Position numbers and translations under genes: made by a program
Notes under the pieces: model-generated
Database searches by the model: none
Seen by the model: the letters and a program-made list of their open reading frames with translations, nothing else
What the model was told of the DNA's origin: nothing
Source: Plantago ovata
Lineage: Eukaryota; Streptophyta; Magnoliopsida; Lamiales; Plantaginaceae
Direction: 5' to 3'
Assembly (NCBI GenBank): GCA_028274465.1
Contig: CM051458.1
Span: forward strand, 30,020,692 to 30,084,691
DNA length: 64,000 nucleotides
Shown: in pieces, positions 37,083 to 49,055 of the stretch
Numbering within the stretch: position 1 is the first letter of the stretch
How the letters are laid out: each line of letters begins with the position of its first letter

Positions 37083-37390
37083 TTGGGGCATTCCCTATTG
37101 TACGATGTATTTCATAAGTATCGCTAGATTGGGGCATTGCCTAATATTGTACGTCATATTTCATATATATAATCAAAATTGGGGCATTGCCTATTGTACG
37201 AAATATTTTACAATTTCATATGTATTGTTAGATTGGGGCATTACCTATTGTGCGAAACATTTCATATGTATTGTTGGGTTGTGGCATTGCATATTACATG
37301 AAACATATCATATGTATTGTTAGATTGAGACATTGCCTATTGTACTGAAATTTTCATTTCATATGCATTGTTCGATTGGGGCATGGTCTA
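37083..37390 (+). repeat. Degenerate ~50-bp tandem repeat, seven copies
   Basis: The core GATTGGGGCATTGCCTATTG recurs with starts near 37083, 37129, 37180, 37234, 37279, 37325 and 37376, spaced 45-54 bp. Connecting sequence is of the type TTTCATATGTATTGTTA. It starts right after the fumarase exon and ends before the tRNA-like sequence. Confidence 0.8.
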
Positions 37391-37408
37391 TTAAATAGCT
37401 AGGCAAAT

Positions 37409-37477
37409 GGGTGTTTGGTCTAGTGGTATGATTCTAGCTAAATGCGAGAGGACGCGAGTTCGATTCTCGTAGCACCC
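37409..37477 (+). pseudogene. tRNA-Pro-like sequence with shortened anticodon loop
   Basis: The 7-bp acceptor stem pairs (GGGTGTT with AGCACCC, one G-U). The D-arm TGGTCTAGTGGTATGA matches plant tRNA-Pro, and the T-arm pairs (GCGAG, loop TTCGATT, CTCGT, one G-U). The anticodon stem TCTAGC/GCGAGA encloses only five bases (TAAAT) instead of seven and lacks a proline TGG/AGG/CGG anticodon. Length is 69 nt against about 72. The A and B boxes look intact, so pol III could still transcribe it, but it cannot decode proline normally. It is a tRNA pseudogene or the head of a SINE. Confidence 0.75.
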
Positions 37478-37589
37478 CTTATTCCATTGAAAAAATTATG
37501 TTTTAATATTTTTATTATATTGTAGGTGAATTACAATTTAAAACAATTAAAAGAAATATATATATTTTTTTTTAAAAAAACTCAAATTT

Positions 37590-37868
37590 AGCCACAGATT
37601 AAATCTATCCGTGGCTAAATTTAACCACGGATAAAATCTATCCGTGGCTAAGCCGGAAGCCCGGATTCAACCCGGTCAACCCTTTATCCGTCACAAAAAA
37701 TCACCGATCCGTCGCTAGCTTTAGCCACGGATATTTATCCGTTGCTAATGGGCTGCTACGCCAAAAATAGCCACGAGCTTATTAGCGACGGATCTATCCG
37801 TGGCTAAGCCCTTTTAGCCACGGATCGGCCGTTTTAGCCACGGATAGATCCGTTGCTAAAACTCTGAT
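37590..37868. repeat. CACTA subterminal repeat region
   Basis: The 11-mer TAGCCACGGAT or its complement, with variants, appears repeatedly and often in facing pairs such as ATCCGTGGCTA..TTTAACCACGGAT. The region ends at the terminal CACTA (as TAGTG). Such clusters are transposase-binding sites in known CACTA elements. Confidence 0.8.
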
Positions 37869-38104
37869 TTTTTATAGTGTGACTTACAGGTCACCGCGCT
37901 CTCATTTTTGCTAATCCTTTGTCTCGCAGGTGTTTGATGCCCACGAATTATCAAATCTCAATTTTAGATTTCTGAGCTTCTACATTAATAATGATTTATA
38001 TTTCTATGTAATATACATGCTAGTACATGATTGTTTTTAGGTTTATACTACCTGTTGTAACTTTGTTCCTGATTGGTTTGATCAGTCATGAGATATTTAA
38101 TATA

Positions 38105-38925
38105 GGGAAAATTACTCAGACTCTCCCTGTTAGAGACTGACTTTGCGTTTTTCTCCCTACTAGTTCAACAATTATATCTAGCCCCATTTGTGTTGACAAT
38201 CTTTAGAAAATTCTGAATTTTTCTCTCTCCAAACACATCCTTATGCTATTTTTTAGATTTTTAATTTTTTCTTTTTATCCTTTTTCTTTAATTTTTGTTT
38301 TCTTTTTTTTTATTTTTTCCTTTATTTTGTTCCTTTCTCTTTTCTTCAACCTCCGGTGCCGGAATTTTTCCGGCACCGGAAACCCAGCTCCGATTGGAGC
38401 TGGGCACGCTCCAATCGGAGCTGTTCAAAGCTCCGATCGAAGCTTTTTACAACCCCGATTGGAGCTTTAAACAGCTCCAAAACGGAGCTGGGTTACATCC
38501 CCAGCTCCGATTGGCTTCTTTATATTTGTTTTATATTTTTTCTTTTCTAAACAATATTATAAGTGAAAATTGGTTAGTAATTTTGTAGGAACTTTTATGC
38601 AATAATAATTAATAATTAAGATCATTTTGAAATTTTGATAAGTTATGTGGGTTAATTTTAAATAATTTATAGTCAGTTTTTAAATTACAAAAAAGTAGAG
38701 GTAAATGTGTAATAAATAATAATTGAAGGTGTTTGAGTTTTTTTGAAAACTGAAACTTAAATAAGGGCAAAATTGTCTTTTCCAGGTATTAATTCGCCAA
38801 TAGTCAAAGTCGTTGGGTTGGATGTAATTAAATTGTGCTAACAGGGAGGTCGATGAAATAAAAAATCTAGCAAGGAGAAATCCGTAATAAAAAAATCTAA
38901 CGAGGGTACTGTACGTTATTTGCCC
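38105..38925. mobile_element. Non-autonomous Mutator-like element with 9-bp target duplication
   Basis: The target duplication TTTAATATA lies at 38096-38104 and 38926-38934 (perfect). Ends are imperfect inverted repeats of about 90 bp: left GGGAAAATTACTCAG, right complement GGGCAAATAACGTACAG, with CTCCCTGTTAG and TTTCTCC further in. Nine-bp duplications are typical of Mutator-like elements. There is no transposase. The interior contains GC-rich palindromes (38351-38510): a 12-bp stem CCGGTGCCGGAA/TTCCGGCACCGG, then several AGCTCC/GGAGCT hairpins. Confidence 0.82.
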
Positions 38926-39083
38926 TTTAATATATTGTAGTTGTATGGCGTCATATGTTTCATTTAGTAACAATTTTGAAATACTAGTTCAAACTTGTAA
39001 TAAAAAACAATTATAAGAAAAGAGAGAATTGATATATAGTAAACATTAGTCATAATGAAGTTGCAAAGGGAGATGTTATTTTA

Positions 39084-40078
39084 CATCCACATTTTACTAA
39101 GTACCGTCCAAATTTTTACAACTTTTTGTCATATTGTAAAAATTTCTTAAGTTTGAAGAATATCAAATTGACCCTTTTAAACTTAAGGACTTTTTGATAT
39201 CAAATTATGTTCTTTTAAATTCAATTATTATGTTTTGAATATCAAATACTTGAAAAACAAGTCCATTTAAACAAACAAATTGGATAAAACAAACTAAATC
39301 AACATATAATGGCCACTTACACAAACTAATTAAGAAAACTAAACAAACAACATTATAGGCATATCCAATCCCTTCATTATCCCTCACCGACAATAAATAC
39401 TAAACAAGCAAACCACATAATTTACATAATTTTTATTCTCAAAGGAAAACAAAAACGCCAAAATAGGTTTTTAGCGTCCAGATTCGAGCGCCAGAAATTC
39501 CAGCCATTTTATTTTAAGATACAAATTATAAAAATTATGTGATTTACTTGTTTAGTTGAATCATTGTTGTATTAATTTCACCTTTTCTTTTGTAAGTTTT
39601 TGTCACTTTATTGTATTGATAAGTTTTAACTCCCCAAATATTTAAAAAGGTTAGCACAAATTTATGTAAAACTAATAACATGCAATCAGTTTATTAAGAA
39701 AAAAAAAAGGGCTGAAATTTCAGGCCTTTTTTTTAAGATACAAATTTTGTAAATTATGTGGGTTGTTTAGTTGAATCATTTTATTTATTTATTATGATTG
39801 TTTGTTTGATTTTTTTTATTTGGTTTGTGTAAATGATCATCATATGTTGAAATAGTTTGTTTTATTTCCATTTTGTATATGATGAAATAGTTTATTTTAT
39901 TTCCAATTTGTTTGTTTAAATGGACTCGTTTATGTATTTTCTTCAAGTAAAATGCGGAATAGTATTTTTAGAATATTTTATGTTAAATAAAAAAATATTT
40001 GGGTCAATTTGATATTATTCAAACTTAGAACTTTTTGCAATATGAGAAAAAGTTGGTACCTCGTAAAATGTGGACGGA
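39084..40078. mobile_element. Fold-back element (long imperfect inverted repeat)
   Basis: The left arm (39084 to about 39440) and right arm (about 39735-40078) are imperfect reverse complements. Examples: TCCATTTAAACAAACAAATT near 39260 with its complement near 39915, GAATATCAAATTGACCC near 39158 with GGGTCAATTTGATATTATTC near 39991, and CCACATTTTAC with GTAAAATGTGG at the ends. The 300-bp centre holds a direct repeat (TTTTAAGATACAAATT at 39512 and 39732). No coding sequence. A transcript would form a hairpin of several hundred bp. Confidence 0.7.
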
Positions 40079-40495
40079 AATGAACATTCCTGAGTTGCAA
40101 ATGGTTGCAAAACAACAACAAAAAGGAGAGACAAAAGAAAAGTTCAACCCTGCCAGGCTTGGCGACCATGATATCTGGTTTATGATAAAATTTTCTCATT
40201 TCTTCAATAATTTTTATTATTTTAGCTCGCATTCGTCAATCCTCAATATATAAACTAGTGTTTTTTTCGGAGCTAATAATACTTTAAAATGAGAAAATCA
40301 GTATTTTGTCTTCAACATAGTTTGATCTCAATACCTCTCCCCTTTGCTGCTCCGATACTTTTAACATTCTCCACCAATATAACTCTCGTATCGAAATATA
40401 TTTTTCAAAATAGAGATTTTGTTGCAAATTCTGGGTAGATGCAAACAAACAAACGTTAATGAAAACACCAATATTGCGAGTCATGCAATTACGCA

Positions 40496-40953
40496 TGTTT
40501 CCTAAAGGATTATTGGCTTATCGGTCGAACTCCTCCCAGGATTAAACACACTCTTCGGTTTATAAACCGGATATCATTGACTCAGCAAAAATAAAGAAGA
40601 TTTATCCCACATAATTTCTTGATAAAAAACTGTTTTGAGAAGAGCTTTTCTAAGAAGATAAATAACTGTGTACTGTGTTATGTGTCTGATTTGCTCTCAA
40701 GACAAATCCAACCATCAATATATACCATATGATATAATATGATATAAGACCAACTCAACGTTAATAAACTCACCTAGTCAAGAGTCATCAACCATATAAC
40801 AAATCTTCCAATTTTAGTATAACAACCTTGGACCATTAGACACTAAAAATAGACTTGAGAGTGAGTAAACAAGAAAACCCGGGTGCTGAATTGTTATTTG
40901 CAAGACCAAGTCACAAATTATTTTTCATATTTTTGAAATAACAAAATATCCAA
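40496..40953 (-). mobile_element. Short Copia-type LTR (minus) of a non-coding element
   Basis: On the minus strand it starts TGTTGGATATTTTG and ends near TAGGAAACA, with a length of about 458 bp. At 40954 follows ATCTCCTCTTGTTTC, the complement of a purine-rich polypurine tract, which supports a 3' LTR. It is unrelated in sequence to the Angela-type LTRs here. The exact left boundary is inferred. Confidence 0.5.
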
Positions 40954-42783
40954 CAATCTCCTCTTGTTTCAAAAATATTTTCAAAGAAATTGCTTTGGGC
41001 TAAACATGGGTGGAATGCATCGAACCTGGTGTCTTTTAGACTATGAACCAGACCTAGAATGATAAAACATAATGCACAAAGAATTAGTGAAACGTATAAC
41101 TTCTATGAACTAAAACTCTTGGTTGTACATTAAAATTCTACCAATCACATTACACCACAATTTCTACTGGTCTGCGCGGTTTTGCGCGTGCGCGTGCCTG
41201 GTAGTTCGTGAATGCTCTAGACTTACCATATCTCATAGGAGCGGCCCCACTCCACATTCATATAGGTGATTTCATCAAGTGTATAGTGCAGATTATACAC
41301 CACTCGTAAGAGCTATGAAAATTATTCACCACCACACCATCTTGCACCTAGCAATTCTCGCACACCATAGAATAGGACAAAATTATTGTGCTAGCAAGAT
41401 TAACAATAACTTTGTTATTACCCGTATGAACCTTATTCATGGGAGCTCCAATCACAAAGGTCGGGTTCCCATCATTGCTAATTTCCAATTGGCTCAAGTC
41501 CTATTCCCTCGATGTTTATAAACTCATTCAAAAAATTATAGTCATAGGATTGGCCAAAATCACTTATGACTTTAAATATACCACATGAATATGCATATTC
41601 CAAAATTCAATTTCATTCTAAGTATCAATGTCGTTAGCTAGACGGCTTCAATACTTAGAGCATCCCATCCAGTGTAAAAATTGCTAAGTAGTAATTAACT
41701 TAACAATTTCAACTCATTATCATAGTCAATGTGTTTTGATTGATTTTTTTGAAGTTTTACCATCAACTTACCATCAACAAGGTAAAATGGTAAATATACA
41801 TAACTAACAATTGTTCATGTTATCATCATTATTGCAGGTATAATTCACAGCAATGGTTATTACATTTAACTTCATTCGTGGGGCAAACACACCAATACTA
41901 TCATATACATATTTCCGCTTGTCATCATTGCAATTAATATTTTCTTTGCAATGGACATTGCCACTTTGTCATCACATATCATATCATGTGACCGAGTTTG
42001 TTGGTCTCGTAACAACTATATATGTGTTAAGAAATACTCAACCATATTGCCAATAACATGATTTAGAAATACGCTAGAATATCATAACTTGTGAATCGTA
42101 GAACTGCTAACAGAACTTCACAATATAGATAGTTTCAATTCAACAACTATCATGATTCATGCATCAAGTTCACAAATTTTTACACACATGGTTTACACAC
42201 AAGAGATGAGTGATGACACAAGTTCACCAATGGTAAAAAATACATCATGATTTTAATTTCAATCACCAAGGTTCAATCATAAAGTTGAAACATGTTGAAA
42301 CTTTATTTTGCAGAAAATTCTATTCAAGGAGACTAAAAAACTTCGCATATATGAGTATCATATGGAAAAATCATGCCAGGACGACATCATCAAACATTAC
42401 AAGAATTTCATGCTTTTGATTTTCTAAATAGTAAATTCCATGAGTCATAAATTCATAATATCAGAGAGTACGTACTAAAATGAAAAACAGACAACCTCCA
42501 TGTAACTCATACATTCTTAAACAAGTAACACATCTAGGTAAAACATTCTAACATATGAAACCATTACGCTCCAGTAAAACATTTAAATCAAGTTTTCTAA
42601 CCAAGACTAGTGCATGTTAATCATGAAATCAAGAAATTGCAGGACGGCTAACTCTCAGTAATTGGTGAAAAAAAAAGTCTACATGCATAACAAATCCAGA
42701 GAAATAAAAGTTCAATGAATCATAGATTACTTGGATACTGCATATTGCATAGGTTAATCTCTTCAACAAAGATATGTACTCAT
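40954..42783. other. Non-coding DNA, probably internal region of the element with the LTR at 40496
   Basis: About 1.8 kb without a credible ORF, starting at the polypurine tract and ending where the Angela-type LTR begins at 42784. It has the look of internal DNA of a non-autonomous LTR element or a decayed one; no gag or pol motif was recognised on either strand. The second LTR is not visible. Confidence 0.4.
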
Positions 42784-44821
42784 TGTAAGAAAATATGGTC
42801 AGAGTTACCCCTAGGGTACGCAACGGAATTTCAAAAATTTTCTTAACATACATGTTAATTGATTATGCATATGTCGTATATATATAAACACATCAATTAG
42901 AAGACTAACCTTACTTCCAAAGCAGCTTCCATGTCTTCGTAATAATCCGGTGTATCTTCTCCTTCGTCGAAGTCGAAGATATCTACAATGCTCCTTATAT
43001 CTGCAAGACAATAAGAGTTAGTTTCCAGCTCCTAGAACCTCAACCTTGGTATCCACGGATGAACAGCCTATCGGAAGAATGCTAGGATATTCTTTATGTG
43101 ACCAAGAAGACGGGGCGGCAATTCCTCCAGGTGGTGGTGGCGCGCGCGTGGGTTGCTAAGGGGGGAGGGGAGAGCTTTTATTTTCTCTAAGAAAACTGGG
43201 TAGAATAACCGTGTTCAAAACTGTGTCTGAAACTGTGTATAAAGCTCTCTAATAGTCCACTATATATAGTAGTCTATAGAAACCTAAAGCATAAGCAATT
43301 AGACTTCGTAAAGGAATAAGAATCTAATTCTTATCGCACAAGGAAACCAATATCAAGTCTAAATTCATTTCCAATCAAATTAAAACTCAATCAGGAAAAC
43401 CCAATCTAATTCTTCGCGCGCGCCTAGTCCTACGGGAGGTGGGTCCCACTTTTGGGACCCACTTATATTTCTAAGGCAATCCAAACTCCAAGTAGATTTT
43501 GCCCAAGTGCATATGTTAATTCTAAATTAACATATCCTTTCTAATCGAACCTCCATTATATTTCTAAAATATAATCTTTAATTGTATTTATATAAAATAC
43601 AATTAATTAGCCAATTCAATTAATAATTCCAAATCATTAATTGAGCCACCAATTATTATAATTAATTCCAAATCAATTATAATCCATCAATCACAATTAA
43701 TTCCAAATTAATTGCGATTCCATCTTCAAGGATATTCTGATAGACTGAATCACCACATAGTGTGACCCATAGGGCCTCACCGTATTAAGCAAGTCCTAGA
43801 CTAGGCAACATGTAATTCCTAGACGGTTCCATTTGCAATATTAATACGTGAGGATGTTTGAGAGGTTTCTAGAAGCTTAACCCTTTCGTTGCGAAGCCTG
43901 TCGCGCTCAACGCGGCGATGGTAACGTCCCTTCATCTGACTTGCTCGAATGTATCTAGGATCGATGAAGTGTCTATCCCAATAATACATCCACGGGCGTC
44001 TCAGGGAGTTGCTTGGTTAAGATATACTTATGACCATCATAATATATCATTTGCACTGGCCAGTGACTTTACCAACACAACTATGCAGACTATGAGCAGT
44101 GCTCTCCTGTGCTACACTTGAGAGATGAATCCTTCACCGAGTCACTTATCACCCCCATTTGTATTTAGCCATAATCCTGGATCGTGTCTTAGGTCAGCTG
44201 CTTATTCAGAGCTGACATCGACGGGTCCACCAAGGATATGGGGCAACAAATGTGATGATAAGTTCCTGCAAGTACAAAGGACGAATGGCATCACTCTGAC
44301 AACTCACCGGTTCCCATAGACACGTCGGTGTAGAGTATACATCGATGGGAGTGTCCGGTGGGTACTTCCATTGTTCGATAAAGCTTATTCGAACAACTAT
44401 GCGCAGTTATGGGAACGTTCCTTGATTGTCCAACAATCTGTTCCGTGACCGTGGGATCGGCTCACACTTGCTCCAACAAGTATAACCTCCACGCATACTA
44501 GTCTTGTCAGGTTCATTCAGACCCTCACATCCGAGATGAACCACGACTAGGGAGAGTTTGGGATAGATGATAACTCACATAGCTCCCACTAACTGTGTGA
44601 TCGGTCGTCTATCCGAGGGGACATGCTTAATATCAATACAGACAGTAATAAATATATGACATGCTGTAGCCTGGTGTAATATAAATATGAAAGCGATCCT
44701 CAATAGTAAAATGCAACAAACGTATATTATATTACGTTGACCTGTGTAATAGTACATATATGCCCTCTATAAGGGAACCATGCCCTTAGTAAAGGCTGTC
44801 TCTAGGACATATACACTATCA
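42784..44821 (-). mobile_element. 3' LTR of the Angela-type element
   Basis: Plus-strand ends are TGTAAGAAAAT and CACTATCA; length is 2038 bp. It is followed by the polypurine tract complement ATCTCCCACTTGG. The 5 bp before it are CTCAT. By eye it differs from the plus LTR at 50424 at several percent of sites. Near its 5' (plus-coordinate) end it carries the conserved acidic coding stretch and donor-like site seen in other copies. Confidence 0.9.
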
Positions 44822-44835
44822 ATCTCCCACTTGGA

Positions 44836-46353
44836 CTAGAGGCATTCACCTTTATGCCTAATGCCCAGATTAGCATAATGTCTTAAGTGGACTTCCACTG
44901 ATAAGACCTTAGTGAAAGGATCTGCCACGTTGTCCGTGGTAGAGACACGTTCTATACTAACTTCTCCTCTATCTATAATCTCACGTATAACGTGATATTT
45001 TCTAAGTACATGTTTGTTCTTGTTTGTAGATCTAGGCTCCCTAGCTTGAGCGACGGCGCCCGTATTGTCACAATAAATCGTTATTGGACTGGGAGCAGGA
45101 ACAACCCTCAATTCCTTCAAGAACTCTGAAATCCAGACAACTTCTTTCGATGCTTCTGATGTAGCAATGTACTCGGCCTCTGTGGATGAGTCAGCAACCG
45201 TGGCTTGCTTAGAACTCTTCCAACAGACAGCTCCTCCGTTCAATTTGAAAACGTATCCTGTCTGTGACTTAAAGTCATCAGGATCTGATTCAAATCCAGC
45301 GTCGACATACCCAGACATCTTTAATTCTGGTTCTCCACCAAACACCAAGAACATCTCTTTAGTTCGTCTAAGGTACTTAAGTATGTTTTTCACAGCAGTC
45401 CAGTGAGGTACTCCTGGATTCTGTTGGTGTCGACAAGTGACACTAAGCGCGTATGCCACATCGGGCCTTGTGCAATTCATTGCATACATTATAGACCCTA
45501 CTGCCGAAGCATAGGGCACATGACTCATTGCATTTCTTTCTTCATCAGTTTTAGGACCATCCTTAACTGATAAGACAATCCCATGCCTAGTTGGGAGAAA
45601 GCCTCTCTTTGAGTCGTCCATCTTATAACGCTTCAGTATTTTGTCGATGTAGGTGGACTGTGTCATTCCCAACATCCTCTTGGATCTAGCTCTAAAGATC
45701 TTGATCCCTAGGATGTAGTTCGCTTCACCCAAGTCCTTCATCGAGAAGGTACTTGATAACCAAACTTTAGTCTCTTCTAGCATAGAGACATTGTTTCCCA
45801 TGATCAAAATGTCATCTACATAAATGATCATGAAAACAACTCCTTAGTCGCTGTGTCTCGCGTAGACACAGGGATCTTCCTTGCTTCTGATGAAGTCAAA
45901 CGATTTGACAGCTTCATCAAAGCGAATATTCCAGCTCCTTGACGCTTGCTTTAGCCCATAGATGGATCTTTGTAATTTGCATACAGCAGCTGGCCTGGTT
46001 TTCCTAATAAAACCTTCTGGCTGTACCATATTGACCTCTTCCTCAAGGTTGCCATTGAGGAAGGCTGTCTTTACATCCATCTGCCAGATTTCATAATCAT
46101 AATAGGCAGCTATCGCATGTAGAATTCGAATGGACTTCAATTTTGCTACTGGTGAAAAGGTTTCATCATAATCGATGCCATACCTTTGCGTGTAGCCTTT
46201 CGCCACAAGCCTAGCTTTGTGCGTTTGTACCTTGCCATCGGCATCTGTCTTTCGTTTAAAGACCCATTTGCACCCAATTGGTCTAACCCCTTGGGGCAAG
46301 TCTACCAAGTTCCAAACTTGGTTCTGGTACATTGAATCCATTTCTAATTCCAT
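44836..46353 (-). pseudogene. Angela-type RT and RNase H, broken by a stop and a frameshift
   Basis: Two frames. 46353-45844 carries the RT start ([43 protein letters not shown]) and ends ARHSD with TAA at 45843-45841. 45831-44836 is in the same frame and carries the intact YVDD box, the RT thumb, and RNase H (SSKQATVADSSTEAEYIA, YCDNTGAVAQ, KHVLRKYHVI, ADPFTKVL). The related copy at 24370 has AAG where this one has TAA, so the stop is a secondary change. The catalytic residues remain. Confidence 0.9.
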
Positions 46354-49055
46354 GGCCTCTTGCCATTTGTCTGAGCAATATCAATTATTGCCTCTTTGTA
46401 GGTCTCGAGATCTTCCCGATCTGATAAACCGACATCAAGTTCACTGATGTCTTCTATCATAAGGCTTTGCTTCTGAGGTCCTCTTAGGATCCTCTTCGAC
46501 CTACGGAGCTCGACTTGTTCTGGTGCTTTTCTTTTCTGGCTTCGTGTAACACGAACATTATCAGTGGGTACTGATGCAGCTGGTCGTTGGGCGCGACCCT
46601 GTTCCCTTGTGGGAGGCTGCTCTTGTGCAACTTGTTGCACAGGTTCGTTGACAACGGGTTCTATAGGTGTGGTTTCAACTGTTGATCTAATCACAGGACT
46701 CCCAGTGACTATGACATGCCTAGCAAGTGTCATATCATCACCCTTGTCTGCTTCGAAAGCTCCCACTGAACTTGAGTCCAAATCAGAAGATTTTGAGACC
46801 TCATGTTCGCGCGTGTCAAAGTCTTGAATTTCTTCAAGTTCTATCACATCATCTAACCTCTCTTCTTCGAGGTATTCAGCTTCTAAAAACTTCACGTTTC
46901 TAGACACGATCACCTTGTGATCTTCAGCATGATAGAATTCATAGCCTCTCGTCTGACGAGGATAGCCTATGAAATATACTTTGACACCCTTGGCATCTAA
47001 CTTATCAGTGAGCATCAGCTTGACTATCGCAGGACAACCCCAAGGTCTAAGATAGCCTAGAGAAGGCTTCTTTCCCTTCCATAACTCATAAGGAGTTTTC
47101 TCCACTGATTTAGATGGTATACGGTTCAGAATGTAGATTGCAGTTTGTAGTGCATATCCCCACAGATACTTTGGAAGAGTCGAGAATCCAATCATTGATC
47201 TTACCATGTCTAACAGGGTTCGATTCCTCCTCTCAGACACACCGTTTAACTGTGGTGTTCCAGGAGGAGTCCATTGCGATTGAATCCCATTTTCCTTCAA
47301 GTAATCGATAAATTCTTCACTAAGGTATTCACCTCCTCGATCTGATCGAAGAGTGACTATCCTTAGGTTCAATTCATTCTCGACCTCATTCCTAAACTCC
47401 TTGAATTTCCCAAAGGTCTCGGATTTATTCTTCATAAGATAAATATATCCATACCTTGAGAAATCGTCAGTAAAGGTAACGAAGTAAGGATAACCCCCAC
47501 GCGCATGGGCTTTAAACGGTCCACATACATCGGTATGTATGAGCTCTAAGCAGCGAGTGGCACGAACACCTTGTCCAACAAAATGTTTGTTCGTCATCTT
47601 ACCCTTAACACAAGATTCACATTTACCATATGATTCAAAATCAAATGGTTCTAAGTAGTTCAACTTCCTTAGTCTTTGAATCCGTGTTTCATTGATATGG
47701 CCTAGCCGACAATGCCATAGATAAGATGGATTAATCTTCTTACTTGAAGACGGTTGTTTGTTATGTATTTGAAATAAAGGTAGACTACTTTGCAAAATAT
47801 ATAAACCATTCACCAAGCGAGCCTTTCCATAATATTGATCATTTAATGAAAAATAACAAGTATTATTCGCAAATCGAAAGGAAGAACCCATATTGTCTAA
47901 CAATGGAATGGAAATAATATTTCTGACAATGGATGGAACAAAATAAACATTATCAAGTTCTAAACATTGTCCCGAAGGTAAATCTATCTTGTTGCGTCCA
48001 ACGCGTTTGACTTCAACTGGATTGCCGTTCCCAACATGCAAGTCGATTTCACCTTGCTTGACTAGCCTGTGATCAATTAGCCCCTGCACATTATTACAAA
48101 TGTGTGAGCCACAGGATGTATCTAATACCCAACCATTGGAGTCAAAAGTAGTCATGTTCATTTCAATAACAAACATACCTGAGCCAGAAGTTGATGACTT
48201 CTTGGCTTGATCTGCCCTAAGCTTTGGGCAATCTTTCTTCCAATGTCCTTTCTGCTTACAGAAAAGACATTCATCTGTGCGCACCGTTCCGCTTCTATTG
48301 AACTTCCTTTTCTGGTTCGGACGCTTTGGCTTATCACTCCAAGTGTTAGCCTTGGCTCCCGACTTTCCCTTACCCTTAGCACCTTTGCTTTTCGGGTTTG
48401 AGTTAGACGGTTGCCCAACAAGCATGATCGACTTTTCCTTCTTAGGAAGAGTTTGATCATATGTCTTCAGCAGATTATGAAGTTCAGGCAGTGTTACGTC
48501 CTTCGCATTCATCGTGTAATTAATGATGAACTGCGAATACGAACTCGGCAATGATTGAAGGACAAAGATCACCATGATCTTGTTCTCTAGCTTAACGCCG
48601 GCATCGGCAAGCTTTTCAAAGAGACCAATCATTTTGAGAACATGCTCAGACATGTTCCCTCCTTCACCGAGCTTGCATCTGTGTATGTCTTTGATCAAAT
48701 CAAATTCAACACTTCTAGCTGTCGTCTTAAAAAGCGACTCAAGATGTTTCAACATCTCATACGGCAACATGCTTTCATGTTGCCTCTGCAGCTCATTGCT
48801 CATTGCCGCCAGCATAATACACTGCGCGGACTTAGCATCCTCAAGATGCTTATCAGACCTTGCCTTGTTGGCTTGATTCCAAGCAGCAACCTCATCGGCA
48901 GTCTGATTTTCGGGGCACACGGGAATGACCTCGTCCAAGACGTACTCAATCTTTTCGTACCTCAGCACCAAACGTATATTCCTGATCCAATCTAGGAAGT
49001 TTGGTCCGGTTAAAATTTGCTTCTCCAAGACAGCACGGAGCAAGATTCTCGCCAT
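46344..49055 (-). CDS. Angela-type gag, protease and integrase (frame lost before RT)
   Basis: ATG at 49055-49053 ([17 protein letters not shown]). Gag core, then a zinc knuckle CLFCKKQ-type motif reading [15 protein letters not shown], then protease with [13 protein letters not shown] (the usual DTG/DSG position reads DTS, Asp kept). Integrase follows, with the [15 protein letters not shown] zinc finger, core Asp residues in HTDVCGPF and [10 protein letters not shown], and [10 protein letters not shown] for the D-D-E triad. The frame runs about 900 codons and shifts near 46350, just before RT. The homologous gag at 56811 allows the start to be chosen with confidence. Function: particle formation, polyprotein cleavage and integration. 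Confidence 0.9.
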   Translation of the reverse strand: MARILLRAVLEKQILTGPNFLDWIRNIRLVLRYEKIEYVLDEVIPVCPENQTADEVAAWNQANKARSDKHLEDAKSAQCIMLAAMSNELQRQHESMLPYEMLKHLESLFKTTARSVEFDLIKDIHRCKLGEGGNMSEHVLKMIGLFEKLADAGVKLENKIMVIFVLQSLPSSYSQFIINYTMNAKDVTLPELHNLLKTYDQTLPKKEKSIMLVGQPSNSNPKSKGAKGKGKSGAKANTWSDKPKRPNQKRKFNRSGTVRTDECLFCKQKGHWKKDCPKLRADQAKKSSTSGSGMFVIEMNMTTFDSNGWVLDTSCGSHICNNVQGLIDHRLVKQGEIDLHVGNGNPVEVKRVGRNKIDLPSGQCLELDNVYFVPSIVRNIISIPLLDNMGSSFRFANNTCYFSLNDQYYGKARLVNGLYILQSSLPLFQIHNKQPSSSKKINPSYLWHCRLGHINETRIQRLRKLNYLEPFDFESYGKCESCVKGKMTNKHFVGQGVRATRCLELIHTDVCGPFKAHARGGYPYFVTFTDDFSRYGYIYLMKNKSETFGKFKEFRNEVENELNLRIVTLRSDRGGEYLSEEFIDYLKENGIQSQWTPPGTPQLNGVSERRNRTLLDMVRSMIGFSTLPKYLWGYALQTAIYILNRIPSKSVEKTPYELWKGKKPSLGYLRPWGCPAIVKLMLTDKLDAKGVKVYFIGYPRQTRGYEFYHAEDHKVIVSRNVKFLEAEYLEEERLDDVIELEEIQDFDTREHEVSKSSDLDSSSVGAFEADKGDDMTLARHVIVTGSPVIRSTVETTPIEPVVNEPVQQVAQEQPPTREQGRAQRPAASVPTDNVRVTRSQKRKAPEQVELRRSKRILRGPQKQSLMIEDISELDVGLSDREDLETYKEAIIDIAQTNGKRPWN

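Larger units (their letters stand above)
35784..37868. mobile_element. Right part of a CACTA transposon carrying host gene fragments
   Basis: The right end is TTTTTTATAGTG, the complement of CACTATAAAAAATCAGAG, a CACTA-type terminus. It is preceded by about 280 bp of closely spaced TAGCCACGGAT/ATCCGTGGCTA motifs in both orientations, as in CACTA subterminal regions that bind the TnpA-type protein. No transposase is present. Within the segment lie recognisable exons of a CDPK, RPS26 and fumarase, each with splice-like flanks. The left terminus is not visible; the SIRE-like element abuts at 35783 and may have inserted inside this transposon. The 3-bp target copy on the right would be TGA. Confidence 0.65.

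Noticed and set aside
37045..37323. 92-codon frame over 37045-37323
   Set aside because: It is the translation of the ~50-bp tandem repeat and has no relation to a protein family.
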